64,000 bases of DNA from Plectrocnemia conspersa (Eukaryota; Arthropoda; Insecta; Trichoptera; Polycentropodidae): positions 871,430-935,429 of the forward strand of contig VTFK01000224.1 of NCBI GenBank assembly GCA_009617715.1. Direction: 5' to 3'. Positions within the stretch are counted from its first letter, which is position 1. Every line of letters begins with the position of its first letter. The position numbers and the translations under genes are program-made. Below are positions 45,531 to 59,095 of the stretch, one piece after another. The notes below the pieces were generated by a model. That model did not search any database. It was not told the origin of the DNA and saw only the letters and a program-made list of their open reading frames with translations.

Positions 45531-47200
45531 TTTTTATTTATAAAATTAAGCTCAAGCTGCAAAGTTATGTATATTTATTAAAAATTATATTACAAATATT
45601 AATTTATAATATAATATATTATATAGTTTCTACCATTGCTTTATTTATAAATTGCTTAAAGACAATAAAAGTGTACGGAATAAATGCAACTTAAGACCGA
45701 AAGTCTACAATATTTCAATTTTTTTAATTGGGTGATAAATCAGTGTCGATGATGATAAATTAAAATTCATAGTAATTGATGACTGTTAAACATCATAAAG
45801 AACATTTTGAAGATAGAATTTAAATAATCATCAGAAGTAAAGTTTTTAAACAACATAGGGATAGTTTTAAGTGTGTTTAAAATTTGAGTTCCTGATACAC
45901 TTTTGACTATAAATAATAAATTTATGTCTCAATATATTTATTCAAGTGCAAGAACAAAATAGAAAAGAAATGATTAGAAAACCATTGGCATTTTACATAG
46001 CATAATATTATATAATCGAAACGAGCGAAAAATATATTCTTTCATAGTAAATTAACTCTTTGTCTACGCGCGCACCTGCTAAATTAGGAGTCTCGCTAAA
46101 ACAGCTACATTTTTTTTCTAAAATAAAATAAAACTATCCATTAAAAAAAACTAATCTGAACCAAAATTCATGCAAATGAAAAATTTAGTCCCAGAACCAA
46201 TAAGTCGCAGATTATTTTACTACAAAATTTTTAAACACAGAGAAGCTAAAATCATCAGCTTATCAAAACAGCTCATCAAATCATCACAATATATCAACTT
46301 AGGAGAAAAAATTGTAATATAAAAAAATGATATTGCGCAATTTATTGGCGAAAATTCAATATGTAAGAGTTTTGAAGAGAATCTTTCAATTTGAAGCTTA
46401 CAAATACAAATTTTAATGATCACTCATTTTCAACTCACAAACTGTGAGCTACATATATATTATTTTATAGCGATTATCCAGTTTTATAATTTGGTCGACG
46501 AGCAAATAATCTTCTTGTCGACCGACTTTAAGAGTCACGACAGTTGACACACGATCAACACTTGACACTTTTCTTTGCTCCATCAGCTTGTGCGATATAA
46601 TTTAAATGCACTTTTTTCAGAGATTTAAAAATATCAAAAATGTTGGTTTGCTAGGTTTAAACTTAAGAAACGGTGAAATGTTTTTTATGTTTATATAATT
46701 TAGTTTCAAAGTTAAAAAAAATAATGTATTTCGTAATTTTTAAGCGTTTATATAATAATTATTATTTATTTATTTGCACAAATATAATATGAATGCATGT
46801 CCTTAAAATTAAATAATACTTTAACTATTCGTTTTAGATACCTAATTAAAAATAGTTAGTTAAGAAATGCAATGCAATTTACCAATACTAAGGGAAAATA
46901 CATCATCAAGGAAGTTTACTTTGTTATATTTGCTTTTTTATTAATTTACAAATATTAAAAGAAGCAATACGAGTGAAAAAATATATGCAACCAATTATAA
47001 ATTCACAAAGTTTGTTTTAATTAATTTTACAAGATAAAAAGATGACAACAGTCATATAATAATGTAAGTGGTCATTTAAAATTAACATATAAACATTTTT
47101 AATTTTATCAAAAGCAGTTAATCGAAGTCGTAAATCGTCTCGGAAACATACATTTTGCAAAGATCAAGATGTAGAGATGTTGTAGTTTTTTTTTCTTTCC
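45531..47200. other. Non-coding stretch
   Basis: No gene. TTAACTCTTTGTCTACGCGC near 46051 begins like a piggyBac-type end but no partner was found. Confidence 0.55.
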
Positions 47201-47310
47201 AATCGGATAAATATCTAAATCATGCTGCGATAATTTCTGCGCGATCGTGGGAATTGAACCCGTGACCTGCGTTGGGTTAACGTGATGCATGACTTATAAC
47301 CATTTAAACA
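47201..47310 (-). repeat. tRNA-like remnant (SINE head)
   Basis: The minus strand reads AAATGGTTATAAGTCATGCA, a loose A box, then CAGGTCACGGGTTCAATTCC with a good B box, followed by CACGATCGCGC. T-arm pairing is partial and no complete cloverleaf forms. A tRNA-derived SINE fragment is the best reading. Confidence 0.42.
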
Positions 47311-49289
47311 TAATTGCTGTGTAAATGCTAATGTTATTATTATACATTATGCACCGTCTTAATAATAAATAAATTAAGGGTTTATGTAATGCATTTTTAT
47401 TATATAATATAAGTTTAGATAGTTATATCATAGTTTTAAAGTTCAACGCACACTTGCATTCTATTGTACATTGCAGTAAATGTGGTGCTGGTATAATTCA
47501 ATGGAAACTGTTAGATGAATAAAGTTTATTATTTGAACAAACATAACGGAACTAGTTGGTAGATGAATTAGTTTTAATTTACAGAGTCATCAACCGACGT
47601 TAGTTTGGTTAGTTTTAAGACACAGATGTATAACGTAGCACGAGAAGAATGCTTTTTATCACGTACCTATGCTTTTACAGTAATTTAACGATCGTTATAA
47701 TTGCAATAATCAATTTTGCGTTTGCCCTTCGTGAGTGAATCATAAAAATATATTAAAGATTTATTCGAGAGTCATTCAATGAAAAATCGTTACAATCTTA
47801 TTTAACAAATCAAAATTTAACCGTAAATTGAGACCTAAATTACTGCGAACTTTCATAACGGAATAAGGTAAAACAATGAAAATAAAAACAGATTAAAATG
47901 CAAATGTACATACAATGGATTTTAACACGAAACGATCGAAATATAAACAATAAAAAATATGGTTGTAACACGATCCTTTTAACAGAATAACTTGCTTCAA
48001 ACGACTAAGACTTTTCTGTAATTGAATTTTCACTTTACTGCCAATAAAGTGTTTGCTCTGAATATAGATACAATTTTAGTGTCTTCAAAGGTGACACTGT
48101 CTGCCCTCGCAAACATAAAATATTTCCGTTTAATACTGTTACGGGATAATATATTATTGTATTAAAAAAACAGTAATATTATGCAAAATTATAATATTTA
48201 TACAGCTACGTCAGAAGTAATTTGGATTTATAAGAATACTGCGCCATTACCTACAAAAAAAGTATTTTTACGTATGATATGGTCGTATTATGTAATTTTC
48301 TTTTATTGGATTTTTTATTCTACATTGTCGCTATAAGAACTGCCAAATACAGAGCACAGTTTATATAAATGGGATTGTATAATATTATGATAATATAATT
48401 TTATTCTTTTATATAATTAATTCAAGTAAGAATCCATTAAAATGTAAATATAAATATATGAAGATTGTTTGTATTAAACATTAATAATATTAATTTTCAT
48501 TATGGTAATTTAATGGGGAATTGTAACAAGAAAATTTATATAACGATTCGCAATTTCCCATTTATTCGTACATACATAATATACATACATATATTATTAA
48601 CTATCAAACTATTACGCAGTTTTCCAAACTACGTACTCGTTGAAAAATCAATATGCAGTATTTTAAGCTTAGCCATATAAACATTATTTTCCATAAACAT
48701 ATATTATTTTAATGCGAACTTAGCATACAAATCATGTATGCTAAAATAATATTATTAAGCTGCTATCGTCATATAGGTTAAAATATAATTAAATTTAGAC
48801 AGTTTGAGACGCAGGCAAATGTTTTTCTTACGGTTGAGGATTACGATAATACAGCGTATCTTATTTATATAAAATTTGTCATTTTGAACCAATATATTGG
48901 TGAATTAAATCTGGAACAGCAATGAACCTTATTTACATATACAGAGTATATATAATTAATATGTAATAAACCAGAATTGTGTAGTATTTTATTAAAATAT
49001 AATGAGATCCAATAAATCGTTTATGTCATTTTATGTTAAATAAAATTAGATTATGTATTAGCTTGATATATGTCATTATATAAACCTACTAATAATATAC
49101 AAATTTATAGAAAAATAATTTAATCATTAATAATATATTTATGATTAAACCTGCAACTAATAAATTCAATCCAGACACAATATTGCAATCCTGGTATTTC
49201 ATGAATTGTAAATATATATTCTTAAATACAAAAAATAAAATATGTAAACCATTTATTAAATATCATTTTTTTTAATACATAAAAGATAT
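47311..49289. other. AT-rich non-coding stretch
   Basis: Nothing recognised except the two-part hairpin at 48.7 kb listed separately. Confidence 0.65.
48701..48752. repeat. Two-part hairpin
   Basis: TAGCATAC (48721-48728) and GTATGCTA (48736-48743) pair around a 7-base loop. The flanking ATATTATTTT (48701-48710) and AAAATAATAT (48743-48752) are also perfect inverted copies, so the stem continues after a 10-base bulge on one side. Confidence 0.75.
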
Positions 49290-49530
49290 ACTCTATTTTA
49301 CTCGATTTTATTTAATCATCACTAAATTTATCCACGAGATTAAGAAAATCTAAGTAATTCTCATCTGTAATGATCGATCGGAATCACAATTATATAATAA
49401 TCACTAATTCCTATCTTCCGGACACGATTTTTTAATTATAAAAACACAAAAGTTCACATGGAATTCGAAACCAGGTCTTTCAGGCCAATAGTGACTCGTT
49501 TATCGTGCTGATATTTCTAAAATAGATTAG
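49290..49530 (-). repeat. SINE-like remnant, copy 3 (most complete)
   Basis: The left part (49290-49435) aligns with 18380-18482 and the right part (49393-49500) with 35325-35430, so this copy links the two. Read on the minus strand, the tRNA-like segment near 49465-49500 comes first, including GACCTGGTTTCGAATTCC (B-box-like), followed by the A/T-rich body. This suggests a tRNA-headed SINE family; no target duplications were identified. Confidence 0.55.
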
Positions 49531-49547
49531 AATAAAATCTTTTCTCA

Positions 49548-49590
49548 ATTTCAGATCATATCAAAAAATCTTTTTGATATGATCTGAAAT
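49548..49590. repeat. Perfect hairpin, 20-bp arms, 3-base loop
   Basis: Arms 49548-49567 and 49571-49590 are exact inverted copies (left arm ATTTCAGATCATATCAAAAA) around the loop ATC. A perfect stem with so small a loop fits a fold-back template-switch event or a recent inverted duplication. Confidence 0.95.
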
Positions 49591-49940
49591 GCAGCTATAA
49601 CACTACTTACTTGAACTTCTACTCACTAATTTATTTTCGACCTAAAAATACGTGAGCGTGCGACCCTAAGAAGTGCAACTTCGCTACTTCAAACGTCAGA
49701 TTTGGTCTAGTTAATCTTTGTTCTAGTCGCCTTGAACCACCAAGAGTTATCTCCGGCTCAAAATATATAGCACATATGTATATTGAACAGTATCTATTTA
49801 TCACAAAAAAATGTATGATGCCTATATTTTTTATACGATAATATGAATTTCTTTTATACTTCTAATAGATTTTTTTTTTTAATTAATATGTGCAAGTATT
49901 GAAAAAAATCGAAAGCCCATCATGGATGACAAATCAAACA
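49591..49940. other. Non-coding stretch
   Basis: Nothing recognised. Confidence 0.6.
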
Positions 49941-50250
49941 TTATGCTTAATCATCTAGAAGCGGAAGTTGGTCATGAAAGCATTTTCATTCATCCAAACT
50001 GCTTCCTGCATTTTTGCCCCCATTGTTATGATATGGCGCTTCATTATTTCATCGTTTCGCGTATGAAGAAGGCCTGAAATCCTCGGAAATCCTATTTTCA
50101 TGATGAGTTTCAACCGCCGACAGCCTCCTTGCACCTCCTACTCTCGACATTCTTACACAATATTTTCACATTTTCGCGTATGGGGTGGGATGCAGCCCTT
50201 CGCCATTAAACTGCGAGGAAATAGCGTCGTAAATCTTCGTCAACGTAATT
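49941..50250. promoter_or_regulatory. GC-richer block, possible conserved element
   Basis: Clearly less A/T-rich than its surroundings and almost free of homopolymer runs. TTTCGCGTATG occurs at about 50056 and 50171. It also holds GCCCCCATTGTTATG, with a Sox-type ATTGTT core, and ACCGCCGACAGCCTCC. No frame is convincing. Confidence 0.3.
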
Positions 50251-53200
50251 AATGCAGATATCTTCAAGCGACAAAATAAAAACTTGTTTAATTGAATATA
50301 TATTACAACGTTATTATAAGGAAGATTCGTGAAAAAATCTATGAGGCATGATAAATCATTATTACTATATTTGATATATTTATATAATTTTAAAATCATA
50401 AGTTTAACAACCCTGTTCATACAACTTTTGAATTTGCTGTTGTTATATCGATAGGTACATTGGTAAAAGATCTAATTGATCAAACTACATTTCGCCATTT
50501 ATGCTAAAATATACAAACTATTTTCTTCAACATATATATATGCAGAACATTTATATTTAAATTATGTAATAATTATATTTTTCGGCTTAGTAGTATAAGC
50601 TTGAATATTGAAATATCAATCTACAGTTTCTGATAACATATAAATAAACCTAACTTAGATACTTGGATGCCTTTGATGGTTATATACATTTTAATCTCAT
50701 ATTGCATACAGTTGCAATTGGAAAGTTTGAATCTTAGCAAGAATTTTAAACCAAATATTCAACTTTGAAACTAATACTATCAGTTCCATAAACATTGCAA
50801 ATGTATAAATACAGAATTCAATAACAAATTAAAACGTAAATAAATAAACTTGTGGATATAATTAAGGGCTCTAATTTTTACTTAAAGACTATTTTGTTAT
50901 GTAACTATTTTTATTTATCTAATCAGAATGATTGTATCAATATACCTGTGTATATAAATACGAATATAATATTAAATTTATATCATACATAGAAGGGCTC
51001 AAATTAGGGTTGAATATGAGCGCACAAAGCGGATGAGGTGAATAGGCAAAATTCAATTAATTAACCAGTCCTTTACTGAAGCTTGTCTCTATATAAAATA
51101 TATTACTCAAATATGGAATTCATAATTTAATTTTGATAATGTATAATTTATCGCATCCAATGTTAATTGTACATTAATTACTATACGTGGTGCAATATAA
51201 TTAATAAATATTTGTATTATATGTAGTATATACATATTAAACACATTATATTTATTAGTTTATTGTCTTAAAAAAATATTAATTTTGATATTATATGAGA
51301 TATTGTGGTCCATTATATATTCGAGTGAATACTTCAATTCAATTATTAAATTAAGTTTAAATACGCTGAATATATTACGAGAAATAATTACTGCAGATGT
51401 CATTAAGATTTCTTTACTAAGAAGAGTGAAATGTGAAAACAATAGAAGTCATCATTATTTTTGAAATGCTAATTTGCTATTGTATTTAAATGAGCAAGTT
51501 TTCAAAGTGAACAACGATGAGAGAAAAAAGCAGCAAAAGAGTAATAAAATTAAAATTTATTACTAATAGCTTTACTTTATTAAACTTGATAATGCTTCAT
51601 ATATAACTGCTAATGAAAAAAGTTATAAATAATGAAAGTAGATTACATTATACAAAGCAGCAAATATAGAAGAGCAAAACACGAATACATTTCTCTTCAT
51701 TAATGGGCTATTTATTCTCATTTGCTGCAACAAATAAAGTAGTTATAATAGTTTGAAGTTGTAAACTCGCTTTTGTAAGCGAACATACTACATACATAAA
51801 TATGTATGCTTCATGGGTCGATAATCAATACGAATTATTTTAACGACCTCATATAAAATTTACGTACGTACATTAAACTTTTTTCTATGCGCAGAGAAAG
51901 TTAATTAACTATTAATGTTCTGGAAGAAGCCTACTAATTTATTCTAGATCAATTCTAATTGTGTTTTATCAAAGTTACGTGATTTTCCATTACTAAAGTT
52001 AAAATTTAAGTAATTTTAGAATTTTTACTGTACATGTATCGTATAAAATTATTTAGACTATGCTCAGTATTCGCATTATAATTTAATATAAAATTAATAA
52101 TATGTACATTACATATGTAATGCTCTCGAGGTTGGCTATATAAGATACATTTCGTTACTCAAAGAAACACGTACTAACCATAACTTAATGGTTACAGCAT
52201 TATGCTGTTTTATAAAAATGTGTGATTCTTAACTAATGCAGTTTGATCAACAGAAAATCTTTATTTACTCGCAATATTTTTTTGGTAATGGCTATAAACC
52301 AAATTTCTGTTTGGCGTCTCTTTTATGAAACTCGTGATTCGAAACTCTTATTTTGATAAATGCTAGTAATTTCCAGAAAACAACGTTTTCTATAAAAAAA
52401 ATTTAGGTGAAGAATACATATGTATATGTTATATTAATAAATAAAAAGGATTGTGTATTTTTTTTAAATCAAATATGTGTTTAAGTTATTCTAAATATAT
52501 TTTTTTATCTCTGCATAAATACAATTCAGCTTAAAATTGCATTCAATAACTTTTATAATTTCTTATAATATCATATAATTTCTTTGTTAGAGTTTTCATC
52601 GATATTATTTGATCACTACCTAAAAAAATATTGTAATTTTATTAGAATAGTGCTAGTATCACTTTTTCCAAATTAGAAGTTATAATAAGTATTTATTTTT
52701 ATTTGTTGAAGTGCTCGTTAAATGACCTCTAAATTATTTGTGCTGGTGGTTGAAATTGAAGCCCCCATGAATTTATTTAAGTGGTGTTAAGTGGGCCACA
52801 TTTTATCTGAAGAAAAACAAGAAATTAAAGCAGTTTAGTGTAAAGGTAATGATAACATTTTCAAGTTTTAAGGCCAAAGGAATATGACTCGTCTCGAATC
52901 ACTTGAATGTCTGTGATGCTATCGTTTTGAATCTCCCGATCATCTCACGATGTGACAAAGTGTCAAATCTTTTATGTACTTGTTTTGAAACATATATGGC
53001 GAATCACAAAGATGCAGAAATCGGTTGGCCAGTTGCATTGCTTGTATATTTGACCAACGAAATATGTATAACGAATTGAAAAAAGTGAACATGTCAAGCG
53101 TCATTACCGTAAAGAGGTACATCACAATGGTGGTTTTTATGCTAGTTAGACGCATTGTCTATTGCATTTTGATGCACAAAAAGGTAGTTTTTCTAGACGT

Positions 53201-53428
53201 AACGAGCGTTTAATGAGTGCTAAATGAGATGTGTGTTATTTATTTATATATTATTTTCTTGTTGGTTAGACTTTTGGAAATCATGATCAAGGAATTCTAG
53301 GATAGAATTAATGATATATTTGTATATTTGGACTAAATTTATTTGAAGTTCCGTTATATTTTCATTCTGAAAAACGTAGTCCTTAAATATACAATGCATT
53401 TATATAAATTGGCACCGTTTACCATCGC
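50251..53428. other. Long AT-rich non-coding stretch
   Basis: No gene in about 3 kb. The segment 52740-53210 is somewhat less A/T-rich, with two short opposed frames of no recognisable content. Confidence 0.6.
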
Positions 53429-53850
53429 CGTATATAAAGTGTTTATCGAAAAACGAAAAATCGAAATACAAAAGGCTGCAAATAGAGTGTAATCAGAGCT
53501 ACTGTGGCATTCTCTAGGCGTATGCTGTGTGTGTATAGCAAAGCTCCAAATCCATCCCAAAGCAGGCCATATCTCGAAAGAGGAAAATTCTCTAAATGTA
53601 GTCTATGTAGGCGATAAGTATGTCGGGCACGTAACCAATCGTCGATCGGGTGGCCCTAAAATAAAAATACCTCGTTTTTGCCCTCTTCTTCCTGCCGCCT
53701 TACACTATTCCTATAAATTAGGTACAAAGTGGATTTTTCCTGTTTTATTATACGCTCATCATCAATCAAACAATTCGATTTCGGTTTATTATTCGCCGAA
53801 TGGGCACGACCCCGAAAATTCTAGTATATGTATATCCCACGCATAAATAT
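53429..53850 (+). other. Open block with upstream TATA box
   Basis: The plus strand is open for 105 codons (53529-53846), long for this window, in a block of more balanced composition. The frame begins at GTG, not ATG. TATATAAAG at 53431-53439 lies about 100 bases upstream. The translation contains NVVYVGDKYVGHVTNRRSGG and PKIKIPRFCPLLP, with no domain I recognise. It may be an exon, a degenerate coding remnant, or conserved non-coding DNA. Confidence 0.22.
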
Positions 53851-54949
53851 GCTCAAAGCAAATGTAATACGATAAACAACACTGTAAACAAACAGGAAAT
53901 ATCTAATAAATATATATTTTATTTAAATTATATCATCTCATGCATAATGTATCGCGGTAATACATACATTATTATGTATATTACAGTATCTAAATGGATG
54001 GTAAATAAAGGGACAGATATCTGGCGAACATAGTGTACAATACACGACGCATTCTTATTTTTTTAATAATTATATAAAAATAATGTTGTTAGAAAGGAAG
54101 AAATACACTTAAAATATGCTTAAGTTCAAGCTACAATTTAACTCTATAACATTATTGCATTGCCAAATACAACATATATTATATTATAAAAATAGTGACT
54201 ATCGTTTTGGCAAGTCATAAAGTCATTGAGAAAGTGTGACATTTAGTAATGGAAGATCATAGAATAACAAATGCAGAAAGATTGACAGTAAAGTCAAAAT
54301 TATATTTGGTTCATTGTAATCAATCTTAACTTGACGCATGCCAAGATTGTTTCGTTCTGTTTCTTTCTAAAGTATGCACTAAAAATAGCGATATTTAGAG
54401 ATACAGGAGAAGCAAAGACAAATGGAATTAAGTTATTAAAAATTACTTTAAAAAATCATTAAGTAGTGTGAATACGGAATGTGAAATATTAATTAAATTC
54501 TAAAACAATACAAATCGTCTGTAGATATCTACCGTTAGGTCTATGTAACAGTAAAACGATTATTATAAAATGTATTTAATTTAGATTCAATGACTCACCG
54601 ATGAGATTAATACAGGTTATTCTTAATTTAAACTACTAGAACACATTACTAGAATTTGGCGAACGTTATTATTTTAATAAACACAACGCTAAGATAAATA
54701 AATTACACTGCGATCCTACTTTTACTGTCATGTATATGTTACTATTAAATAGTACGCCAACTACTTTTATTAAATACATTTATAATAAATTGTCGGTTAG
54801 GTCTCTCTTTTGATTTTTATTGAGTCCTAGTACAAATGTATGTACGCGCTGTTGAATAATTTCATGGCGAATAAGATTAATGACATTTATCTTTCACCTT
54901 GAAACATCTATTATGTAATTGTCAGCCCAAGTACATCTCGGTTACAATA
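53851..54949. other. AT-rich non-coding stretch
   Basis: Nothing recognised. Confidence 0.65.
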
Positions 54950-55335
54950 TTATCTTGTGTTGTAATGGCAATTAATTATTTGTCATCTCGCACACAAAAC
55001 AAACTTATGTGTGAGAATTTATTACGGCTGGCATTCACAGCGCTGCTTTAATGGTGGCGTTAAATCATTTCAAATTATTTTGTTTCGTTTTGTCTTTCGA
55101 CGGTGGTGGCGCAGGCATCATCACGCCCCTTTTCCAGTATTTTTTTATCAATTTTATTTCTCGTTTCATCGATTGAGGGCGCTTTTTCCCTCTAAATGCG
55201 GCCCTGCGCGACGGCCTTGACCCGAACACTGAACTTCCTCTCACCTGTGCGTCGGACACACACATATCGAAATTTCATTAACACCTGTCCGAAACTAGCG
55301 TGGAAATAATTACGTGATTTAATTACAACGTATAT
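54950..55335. promoter_or_regulatory. GC-richer block, possible enhancer
   Basis: It includes GGCGCAGGCATCATCACGCC, AAATGCGGCCCTGCGCGACG, and two CACCTGT E-boxes (about 55244 and 55281) of Snail/Zfh1 type. Frames are open on both strands (55011-55220 plus, 55265-55065 minus); the minus frame is Lys/Arg/Pro-rich. Neither is recognisable, so a regulatory block is slightly preferred. Confidence 0.28.
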
Positions 55336-55689
55336 CGTCGTTAATCCTTTTCGGCACACGTGTCGCGTAAAAAGGAAAGCGAATGTGTGAAAAACGTGTG
55401 GTAATTTTTTTTAGTTAAATATTACTTAACTGAATTATTATGCTTATTACTAATACGCGTCCTAAATAAATCTTAAAATCCACCATAAAAATGTAACGTT
55501 AAACAAATATGCCATTTTTCATTGGCCAGCAGCAGCGTGTCAAAAATACATTAGATTCGCTACATTTCGTTGAATTTCAATTTCTCACACACAAATACAA
55601 AAATATTTGGCAACTTAATTTATATCGTGTTTTAGAGGATGAGAACTACTGTTTTTAAAATTGGCTGATTTTTACTGTAAATACTATAA
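55336..55689. other. Non-coding stretch
   Basis: Nothing recognised. Confidence 0.6.
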
Positions 55690-56190
55690 ATACGTGATGT
55701 TCTTGTAGCCTTGTCAGCGTCTGTAAAATCAAGTTGTCTCGGAAGATCAGATGAAACTAGATTTCTGACGTCGGTGTCGTAGTCGGACTGTGATTGACGC
55801 GAAAGAGAGAAGCGGCTGCTTTATAGGTCTTCTGGTGGCGGAGAAGCTGGCGGAGGGATGATGTCAGTGGACGATCCTTAGAGTCTGCAGCGAGTGTCAG
55901 GAGACAGTTCTACGTGTTCGGAAGCCTCAGGTCGTTCCAAGAAATATCCGTAAATCGGAGCATATAACGAAATTTGTAATAAAACGATCAAATAGTAGTC
56001 ACGTGGTTGAACTGGTTTTATTCAAATTCATCTTGTTCTCTAGATTCTTTGTTTCTGTGCGTTACTGTGTCTCTTGAGCGCAATTTAACAACATAATCTG
56101 GAAGCTCATTGTTGGGTGAATGCTTTAACTCTTCAAAAATTACTGCAGTACGAAGACACTGTGGTTTACAAAACCGCACCTTTTTTTTTT
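55690..56190 (-). promoter_or_regulatory. LTR-like or promoter block with TATA and initiator
   Basis: A GC-rich block. On the minus strand TATAAA (55825-55820) precedes an initiator-like TCAATC (55797-55792), whose A at 55795 lies 30 bases downstream of the first T, the canonical core-promoter spacing. The intervening sequence is CT-rich. On the plus strand AATAAAAC at about 55980 would serve as a poly-A signal. Such an arrangement is typical of a solo LTR as well as of a host promoter. No TG...CA ends, target duplication or second copy in the window was found, so the two readings cannot be separated. Confidence 0.35.
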
Positions 56191-59095
56191 AAAATATTTG
56201 TTACAAATAAATAAAAGTTATAGGTTATTTACTCCTGATATGTCAACATACAAATTTATGGTACGTGTTCAAAATACTAATTTTAAAATAATTTAAGAAA
56301 CAATGATCAATGGTTACTTAATGATGTACATTACTAATTATTGAAGATAAAACCATCATATTGACCGTTCTTTTTTAATTATATTCCATACAATTTTAAA
56401 ATAAAAGAAGGCAAATATGTTTATATAATTTAAAAAATTTGCTTTTCAAACTTTTAGACCTATACTAAATTATTTGGAAAATTTAGAAAATAAATAAAGT
56501 AACAATTCATATCTAGAGAAAGTATATTCTTTTTTTTAAATTAAAATATATTTTTATGTTTAATATTTAAATTTTTTAAACCATTAAATAGTTTACCTAA
56601 AAAAATTATAATTATTTTTTGTTTTTTTTTTTTAATTTTAATTTAATTTTTAAATTATGAAATTTGTCATTTTTTCTTACTAAAATTTGAATGCGTTTTA
56701 GACTGCAAATTGAAGGCATAAAATAATCTAAAAGTTTATCCGAAGATATTTTTTGTAAAATTTATCCGAAGATATTTTAATTAGTAACTGTTAGTAGTAG
56801 TAATAAAAAGTTTTAAGTAATGAAATAATTAATTAAGTAATAATAAATATACACAGAATAAACAAGTTTATTTTATGATTAAATTGCAGTCACTTTAACT
56901 TTTATATGACAGTTAACCATATGTTAATGACATCAAATCGTAAAATAATTATTTTATTGAATAAAATACTGAGCTGTTTTTAAATATTAAAACAAGTAAA
57001 TCTTATTGCATTATTTTTTTTAGAATGTGAATAATATCAGAGTTAATCCTTATTTAATTTTTTTATTTTGGTCCATCTCATATATAATACATATGTATGT
57101 ATATATATTCATTTTTTAGTTTTGTTACTAATATACGATAAAAAATAATAATCTTCTATGCAAATATAATTATTTATGATAATTTTTGAATATTAACTGT
57201 TCATTATATGTAAAAAAAGCGATAAGAAAAATTAAATATTTAAATACATAAAAAATAGTTTTTATAAGTATGTTAAAATAATATGACGTTGACATGTTTT
57301 ATAGGTTAATTAATAAATATAATTACTCTTCATTTGCATTTATATTTACAATACAAAAAATGTTATTGAAATATGGATTTAAATATACTGAATGTATAAA
57401 AAATGGTTTTTAGGTCAAAACGTTTAACTTTTAAATACTGTATGTGTATAAATACCGTTAAATGAAATTAAAATATAGTTGGAAGCTGTTATCGGTGATG
57501 TACATTGAATGGTCATTTGGCTATTGGAGAATAATTGGTTGTTAAATAAATATAACCCACTGTGGAATTTCATCATTGTGCATCTAGTACATACATTTAT
57601 GTACGTTGATTTCCGCTTTAACAATTATACAATTAATTTACCGTTTCTTTGTGTCTATTATACGTAAATGGACGCTGGGCGTATTATATTATACGTATGT
57701 CTGTCAGATTATACGATATGAGAGTAATGTGTAATTTCGTTGCAAGAAATATGAATTTGGATCGTATAATTAACGCTTAGTGATATGTTATATCTAGAGA
57801 TGGTTTGTAATTATGTTTTATAGATTGGATTGAACTGATTCTCATACAACATAAGTTAGATAGAAAATGAAACAATACTGTACTATTATTTTTTGTAGAT
57901 CAAAATTGACTTTCGTCCAATAAAAATCATAACCTGTTTTTGTTGTAAGTTGATTCGATTTCAATTGCTCGGGTAAACGAATAAGCCGGATAGGCGCATA
58001 ATGAAATTTTATCCTTCAGGATATTTTTCTTTGTCAAGACAATCTTACAAACAAAATTGATAATTACAATGAACAATAAATATTTTATTAAATTAAATAA
58101 TATTAAATTAAACTCTTGACAATTTTGCTATCTAATGCATAGCTATTTTTAATTTTACGTTATTTTTTTTTTTACTTTTACGTTAAGGTTATTTTAATTA
58201 TCGTAATTACTTTCTTGTAAATCAACAACGTTCATTCATACCTATAAATGTAGAAGAATTCTATAGTTGTCACGTGTATAGAAAGGTGTGATAAAATCTC
58301 TTGATAAGAATACCCAAATAGATATTATTCATATAGAAAGGCTTTTAATAAAATTAATGAGTCAATATCAATCGAGTTCATCGTTTTGGGGTTATCTGAT
58401 GTTTTGCTTATTTTTTCGTACTTATTATGAAAATCGGTGACAATTTGAATTATCAAAAGTGTACATTACACGCTCAATAATAAGGATAAAATGTTGTTTT
58501 TCCTCAATATATATATATTTTATAAACAAAACAGTTGTTGACTGTGACGTTTCATTGTACGCTGACTTTTTAGAAACATTGACAATTATTAAAACGGTAA
58601 TTTATTATTTACATCTATAATATGATTAAAATGTATTGTGTAGATGAGTTTTGATAAGTTCTTTCCCATTGAGCGACGATAAATGTTATATTTTTAAAAA
58701 TAGGTAATTTTACTACCATCTTGGAGAAATCTTAAAAAAGGGAAAAGATAATAAATTCAAGGCTTAGAATATTTTTTAAATAAGAATTCTCAAATTGTTG
58801 ATATTACTAGTATTACATAAAAAATGCAAGGGTTTGTGACGTGAATTGCAAGAGCCTATAATAATTTTGGCAAGACACATTCCCTGGAATTCCCAACTAC
58901 CCAGAATTTTTCGTATCTATTATATTTTCTTATCACACTTTTCACATTATATCTAATGGATTTTTTTCCATATCATATTTTTTATAAAATGTTATTGTTC
59001 ATTTGATATTAATATTTCGCATACGATCTCTTAATTAGCTATTGGATATCGTAATACAAAGTATTTTTATAGATTAAAAATCTCAATATTGTTTA
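56191..59095. other. Long AT-rich non-coding stretch
   Basis: No gene. A local duplication, TTTATCCGAAGATATTTT at 56735-56752 and 56761-56778, is the only structure noted. Confidence 0.65.

Noticed and set aside
47201..47310. Functional tRNA gene on the minus strand
   Set aside because: Good B box only; A box is loose and stems are incomplete.
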